The notes below the pieces were generated by a model, which saw only the letters and a program-made list of their open reading frames with translations, ran no database searches and had not been told where the DNA came from. Position numbers and translations under genes: made by a program. Of a stretch of 64,000 nucleotides of DNA, positions 58,516-64,000 are shown piece after piece; positions within the stretch are counted from its first letter, which is position 1, and each line of letters opens with the position of its first letter. The DNA is from Pisaster brevispinus (Eukaryota; Echinodermata; Asteroidea; Forcipulatida; Asteriidae). The stretch lies in contig JAMKCF010000009.1 of the NCBI GenBank assembly GCA_023634235.1, positions 7,750,001-7,814,000 of the forward strand. The letters run 5' to 3'.

Positions 58516-58725
58516 ATGGAACATGAGTGTTCTAGACGGAGTACTTTAGATGTTGCTGCGCACAGGTATTTGTTTTCACCAAGAGTTGCGATCGCTGTGG
58601 GACGACTGATAAATTGGCCGCTGAAAAGATCATGTTGTCGACGGTGCCACAGAGAAATATTTGATTTGTGGGAGCGGAATGTTGATGGTATGGGAACTGA
58701 AGACGGTGATGATGAGTCTATCTAA
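58516..58725 (+). other. Possible upstream open frame in the PKDCC 5' leader
   Basis: A 69-codon frame starting with ATG at 58516 ends about 195 bases before the PKDCC start codon on the same strand. If transcription starts upstream of 58516 it would be an upstream ORF. No domain is seen, and the transcription start site is unknown. Confidence 0.25.
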
Positions 58726-58919
58726 AGATGACACTCAATCACAAAGGGCTCGCAACTGAGCAGTGTATTCAAACTGTGGGAAAATGCGGACTTTGGAATC
58801 GTTGAAGTTGGATGACTGGAAGATTATCGCACCAAGCAAACTATAAAAAATAAAAAATTAAACTATAAAGGACTTAAAATTAATTTTGAAGTTTTCTAGA
58901 GCACATTCTGAAAGCTAAC

Positions 58920-59693
58920 ATGACAAGACGTGGATGCCTTCAGCGGGGCATCCTCGGTGCTGTGACCGTGGCATTTGCCCTGTGGATTATCGGGGCTACC
59001 TTCATGTTGTTATCATCAGGTAGGTCAGGCCCAGGTGGTGGTACAGCGGACGACACCTCCAGTAGTAACCCCAGCGTGCGGATTCTGAGCCCCGCGGAGA
59101 AGCGCTTAACCCATCTCGCCAACCTAGTGTCTGAACTGCGCCAGGAGATCGGCTACCGAAGGAGGAGAGTGAGGGAGAGCGACGAGGAGCTAGCCCGCCT
59201 GAAGGCGAAGTTGGACGGCCCGTTTCCCGACTCTCCCGCGGTGGTGCCCCCATCCCAGTCGGCCAAGTTCAACCTCAAGCGACATTTGATGGATGTACAC
59301 AACACGCTCGACCCAGTTTCGCGTGCTTTCAAAACAACCCCAGTAACGAATAGGAAGAGTGGAGCGGACAAAGACATTGAAGCCCGCGGGGGAAAGCGAT
59401 TAGATCGCCCCGCACGTGTGGGCTCAAGAACCCAGCTCATCCGTTGTCGAGACATCAACAGCATACCGGACTCGCAAAAGGAATTTGTGGGTTCCGGATT
59501 TACAAAAAGGGTGCAGAAAGCACGATTAGGGGGTAAATATGTGGCCCTCAAGACTCCATTACGAGATGGACCCGATGTGTCTGAGTGCACCAAGTTTGGG
59601 ATGGGAGTCGATGAATGTTTTAGACTCGCAAACTTCAAGATTCTGAAGGAGGTTGCTCTACTGCAACAACTTCAACATCCAAATATAATCAAG
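58920..59693 (+). CDS. PKDCC: PKDCC (VLK), secretory-pathway protein kinase, coding exon 1
   Basis: The ATG at 58920 begins 258 codons ending in phase 0 at AAG|gttggt. Residues 11-31 form a signal anchor (ILGAVTVAFALWIIGATFML) after an RRG-type basic start. Residues 62-98 are charged and helical, perhaps coiled. The kinase domain starts about residue 174 with LIRCRDINSIPD. The Gly-rich loop is GSGFTKRV (191-198), the catalytic Lys lies in VALK (211), and the alpha-C Glu is in ILKEVALLQQLQHPNI (E244). VLK is a secreted or lumenal tyrosine kinase that phosphorylates extracellular and secretory proteins in vertebrates. The remaining exons (catalytic loop and C-lobe) are not in the window. Confidence 0.9.
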
Positions 59694-62600
59694 GTTGGTT
59701 GGAATGTCTTCTTAACAAATTGTTCACCCATCAAACAATTATTTAGCGGAATGTACACTATTTAGGGCTGCCAATCAAAGCACGAAGTTTAAGTGCCTAA
59801 TTTGTTACCAAAATAGTTTACTGTCATTTTTATTTTGACAGGTATCAAAACAAACCACCCTTTCTATATAGGCCTAATATTTAATATTTGTAAATATGTT
59901 TTTTCACTATTTGTAATTTAAATTACAATAGATCCGGCATGTTCGCATTAATCACATTCAATCCATTTTCATGTAAATGAAAGATAAAACAGGGTGTCCA
60001 AAAGACACCTTCTGGCTAGCACTATGTTTGTTCGTGAACGAGCGAGCCTCATTGTTCGACATGGACGTGGGGTGTCATCCGTGGTATCTTTCTTTGTCTC
60101 TTGTAGTGCGGGGGGAGAGAGTTCATTTTGTTGATTTATGAAAGTGTACTGTTGCTGAAGTTTATAGATTAGCAACACACACAAAAAGAAGAGTTTTCTA
60201 TCTGCTTGGAGAAGACAAGAATACGTCTTGACAAATACTATAGTTCATTTGATAACTATCGCATTGATGGACTAAAAACACAAGCACATGGTCCCCAAGC
60301 CTAAAAAGTGCAAGAGAGTTGTTGACTCTAATATTGATTACTTGAATTCAAGATAAATTGATTCCCCTGCATAAGTTATTGACAGACTGTAAGAGAAAAA
60401 GACAGTCTTTGGAAATTTACTCGAGAGAATTTACTTGAGGTTGGCCTCCAGCCGTTACTCTCTAGATTTAGAGGCGTTTTAAAGTATTTTGGAGTTGTTG
60501 GTTGTTGTGATGTTTGTTTTTCTCATGACATAGTCCAAATAATGCAGGCCTATACATCATTATAGTTAAAAACATATTTTTCAAACAAGCCGATGACATG
60601 GGCTTATTCTCTTACCTGAAGATGCCCGCACAAACAAAATCAGAGATGTGAGGTGTGCTGCCACACTTGACTTGAAGAGAAAAATAATTTCAAAAGGGTA
60701 ATATCTCTCATATCACGAATTCATGAAATGTTTTTTTGGACAACGGGTTTAACTTAGGATGTAAATGCTGAGTAGAACAAAGAGCCACTCCAAAAGCTTT
60801 ATTCCGCGTTCTGCATCTCTTTCCAACTCAAGTTGCCCGGTGCATGTTTGCCTCCATCCTACAATCTATACTCTTTTAGGAGGAATATCAATTCCTACCT
60901 TCAGCACCCCTGAGTTATTGTCAGCTTAAATACTTTCTTCTTGTATAGCCCCTTACCAAGAGAGGCTTTTAACCTTGTTTGGGACGCACTTGCATACAAA
61001 AATTATAATGATGACATGTGTGTTTATGTAAAGCTGCTAAACACTTGTATTTTGGTCGTTAACCCGCTTCAGCTAGATTATTCTTCGTGCTAATAATGTT
61101 CCTTTTATCAAAAACTCAGTTAGACTTATCCCTTACACCATCTCTTTGCTCATCACCTAAATTTGTTGACAGACGTTAGCTGATGTTTATACTACAGCCA
61201 TATTTTAACTCAGGCAACGAATCGCAAGCACTGCATTCGCCCCCCCCCAAAAAAAAAAAAAAAAAAAAAAAAAAACAGGAACAAAAACCCAACACTCCAA
61301 ATAAGGAGATGAGCTCCCTCAACTTTGAAGTTTGAGGCCCCCCCCCCCAAGTTATATAGATATAAAATATTGTCCATCAATCAGCGAAGACTGCTGGAAG
61401 AGACAGCTGCCTCAAAAGAATCGAACTCTTTAGCAAGCTTGGGAGTTCTTTTTTATATTTTGATAAAAGCAATGATTGATGATGCATTTAACTTGCTAGA
61501 TAATGGACGTAGCATTTCCACCATGCGGTCTTGGCAGGTTTTCCATTAGCTGTTTTTTTCTTTTCTTTCCGCGTTTTTTTTTTTATGGTCCAATAAATCG
61601 GATATGTTATACACGCCGCTCAGTAAATACCAGCGGCCCCATTTGTCATTCTGAAAGTAATGGTTGAAGTTTTCTCCCAACTTTGATGTCTTTGTACTTG
61701 AGTTGTACTCGAGTCCATTAAGTCGCGGTTGTGACAAAGTCATTGTCACGGTGTGGTGAAAATTATTGGATAAGTTGCTCAAATTAGCCCTTTGAACCTT
61801 TGTCGACACATGGGTCGTGACAATATCGGTTTTTGATTTAATATACTACATTTTAACCACCTACATTTATTTGTTGAGAGAAAAGAGCTAACTTGTGTAA
61901 TCAATTGGATGTTTAAAGAACTTTGACAGATTGTAGGAATGTAACAACAAATAGGCCTATAACACCCGGAAACAATTGCCACCAAAATATTGTTCCAACA
62001 GTTTTTCGTGAAATCGTTGAACTGACTTGTGTACTCTCTTGCCCGTCATGTTAAAACAGGGATTTGTAAACAACTTGATGGTTGTCGAGACTTTCTCCAT
62101 CTATCTCCCTCTCAATTATGCTTATTGTACCACTCTGTGTCAGTTCACGGGACGGTAGGCGTATATCGCGTTCCTTGGAGGACGCAGATCGGCCCAGGAG
62201 CAGGTGCCAAGGAGAGTAGGGTCCAGTGGCACGTTGATAGGCTCATCTCAAATCGCTACACGGCATCTGACAACAATCTTTCTCTCGCTTGCTACTTTCA
62301 CCTGCACTTTAGTTACAAGCCAGTTATTTATGATACCGAGGGGCAAGTTATGGGCCACCACAAATCCCTTTATACCAGAGGACAAGCGGAAAACATGTAG
62401 TAACTTTCTTTAATCGGCACGACCGGCCTGACAACATTTCACCTGAGTTGCACATTTCATCAGCGGAGATATCTCCGACGCAGCTGCTTCGGACCGGGAC
62501 CCATGTTACTGTATAGCACCGTGCTCCCCAGACGCTAACTTTTGTTTATACAAACCTTCAGGCAGACGCGGCCTTGACTTCGAGTTTAAATTATGATGTA

Positions 62601-64000
62601 CTCTTTAGTATGAGGTGATGACATCACATTGTTTTCTTTAAAAACGGTCAATGCGACACATGCACCCTGAGTCTTAATACAGGACCAAGGTCTATCTGGC
62701 AGACATTTAAAAACATTTTTTTAGCACATCGTGATATGAAAAAAAACATTGACAAAGCGAAATTTAATTATGATGTGTTCAGAATGGTCGTTATAAATAA
62801 TTAAAGATGCGAGTCTATACAAAAGCGTTTGATTTAAAAAGATCGCCAACACATTACGCAGCTGCTCGTTCAGAATTGAAAAATGCGAGCATGTGGAGAT
62901 TCAACAGTTTAATCGAGAAGTGCTCATCCGAATGCATTTCCTCGACTTCTCGCGTTTTAATTCTTGTGCGATGCTGCATCAACTCCTCAAACGGTGAAGC
63001 ATAAAGTCGCTCGTGGCTGAGTGTGCGAGAATTATTAATAAGTGTGGCCCAAATCCGCCTCACCATTCGTTAGATGAACTCGCCGTAGTTTATGTAACAT
63101 ATGTGCTTTTGAGATGGATTGACCATTTTGATCGGTCATTTTGCTTTCAAATAAACGCAAGTTTGTATGGTCCTCCTTCATCTTCACATGGCTCTTTCTT
63201 ATAAAGCCATCTATAAAAATACACTGTTTTGTTTTCGTCACAGGCATATCTGTCCAATTTTCCTGTGTAAAATAAAGGCAACCGTTTTGCGAAATATTTT
63301 GCGCTCCCAGCCGCGATTTGGTTTACGCTAAGGTAAAATTAATGTCAGAAATTGATTGAAAACTTGACCACTCTAGTCCTGACTCTATTCATGCCACGAC
63401 AATGCCTCCTGTGATAATATTAATTGCACTGGTGGTGAGATGTTCACCCTATTTTGTGCATGGATTAAAAGTGTCAACTTTGGCACCCTCCCACTGCACT
63501 CCGCTTGAATTAAATCTGGTTTAATTAAATTAATAATGGATACAGCAAAAATGACAGTCGTTTATGAGGGGGGAGCGTACATGATTTTCATTGTGTAGAT
63601 TGTCTGGCACTGCGTGACAGCTGTCATTATCGATGCTTCTACCAGCCGTTAATGAGGCCATGAGACCAGGACTCTTATCGCACGTCGGAAGCCTGTTGGC
63701 AAAACATCGCACTCGGTACCCGTCAAATCTTATCTGTCCTGTCTGTCTGTCTCCCTGTCGACTTAAGGCGGTATGTGACTGGGGCCTGAGCTCCGCTTTC
63801 AACTCACGGTTAAAGAATATTCCAATGGACCTTCGGGGATCTGTCAGAGATGTGCAATGTTTTAAAGGGTAGAAAATCAACCTATGAAGCCTTTTCTTGA
63901 TGAAATTAGCAGAATGATTACAATGATTATTATATAGCACAACCATGTTAAATGAGGAGAAAAACGCTGATTGTTCGTGTCGCGTCTCATATTATAGTTT
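59694..64000 (+). other. PKDCC: PKDCC intron 1 (start)
   Basis: I found no frame resembling the PKDCC C-lobe, so the window ends inside intron 1. It contains a C9/A-rich tract at 61238-61275 and a C10 run at about 61340. Short open frames at 62029-62400 and 63530-63946 have no recognisable domain or splice context. Confidence 0.55.

Noticed and set aside
59002..59638. Minus-strand frames opposite PKDCC
   Set aside because: Shadows of the GC-rich kinase exon on the plus strand.
1..64000. CRISPR arrays, bacterial operons, ribosome binding sites, rRNA
   Set aside because: The window is clearly spliced metazoan DNA; tandem repeats lack the unique-spacer structure of CRISPR and no rRNA segment was recognised.

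Overview
The window is animal genomic DNA. Its genes are split by GT-AG introns, intergenic and intronic DNA is AT-rich, and SINEs, MITE/foldback elements, minisatellites and decayed LINE pieces are scattered throughout. An intact DUF3431-type gene, an OST-alpha-type gene and the repeat content suggest a marine invertebrate deuterostome, most likely an echinoderm such as a sea star. The species call is inference only.

Layout. 1-3379 (minus): 5' half of an organic solute transporter alpha (SLC51A/OST-alpha) family membrane protein, five exons, running off the left edge. 3.4-5.7 kb: intergenic, with a 197-bp tandem duplication. 5863-21991 (minus): a complete SRBD1 gene (Tex-like RNA-binding protein), reconstructed as 18 phase-consistent coding exons totalling 2412 nt (803 aa plus stop). 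Its introns hold two tRNA-derived SINE families, MITEs, and a foldback element with a 16-bp minisatellite core. 22-33 kb: SRBD1 5' flank, then a probable small secreted four-cysteine peptide gene in two coding exons (28163-28085 and 25378-25308, minus), a dead LINE fragment and a triple 206-bp tandem repeat. 34.4-35.7 kb (plus): a decayed core-2/I-branching beta-1,6-GlcNAc-transferase (GCNT family) pseudogene. 36.0-36.8 kb (minus) and 40.8-41.3 kb (plus): inverted paralogues of a DUF3431 gene, one intact and one 5'-truncated, with mosaic sequence identity. Between them lie a promoter-like block and an SGNH-hydrolase-like exon. 43.5-43.8 kb (minus): an unrecognised 113-codon open exon. 44-58 kb: mostly gene-poor, with MITEs, a LINE 3' end, a 31-bp minisatellite and microsatellites. 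58920-59693 (plus): coding exon 1 of PKDCC (VLK, a secretory-pathway protein kinase); its intron 1 fills the rest of the window.

Functional context. SRBD1 (nucleic-acid binding), OST-alpha-like (membrane transport) and PKDCC (secretory pathway) have no evident shared pathway. Broken GCNT and DUF3431 are both Golgi-enzyme-like and sit next to each other, suggesting a patch of glycosylation genes that duplicate and die. SRBD1 and PKDCC are also both on human chromosome band 2p21, so their neighbourhood here may be an old linkage. The least explained items are the small cysteine peptide gene, the inverted DUF3431 pair, the in-frame 126-bp duplication at the SRBD1 stop codon, and the foldback/minisatellite element.
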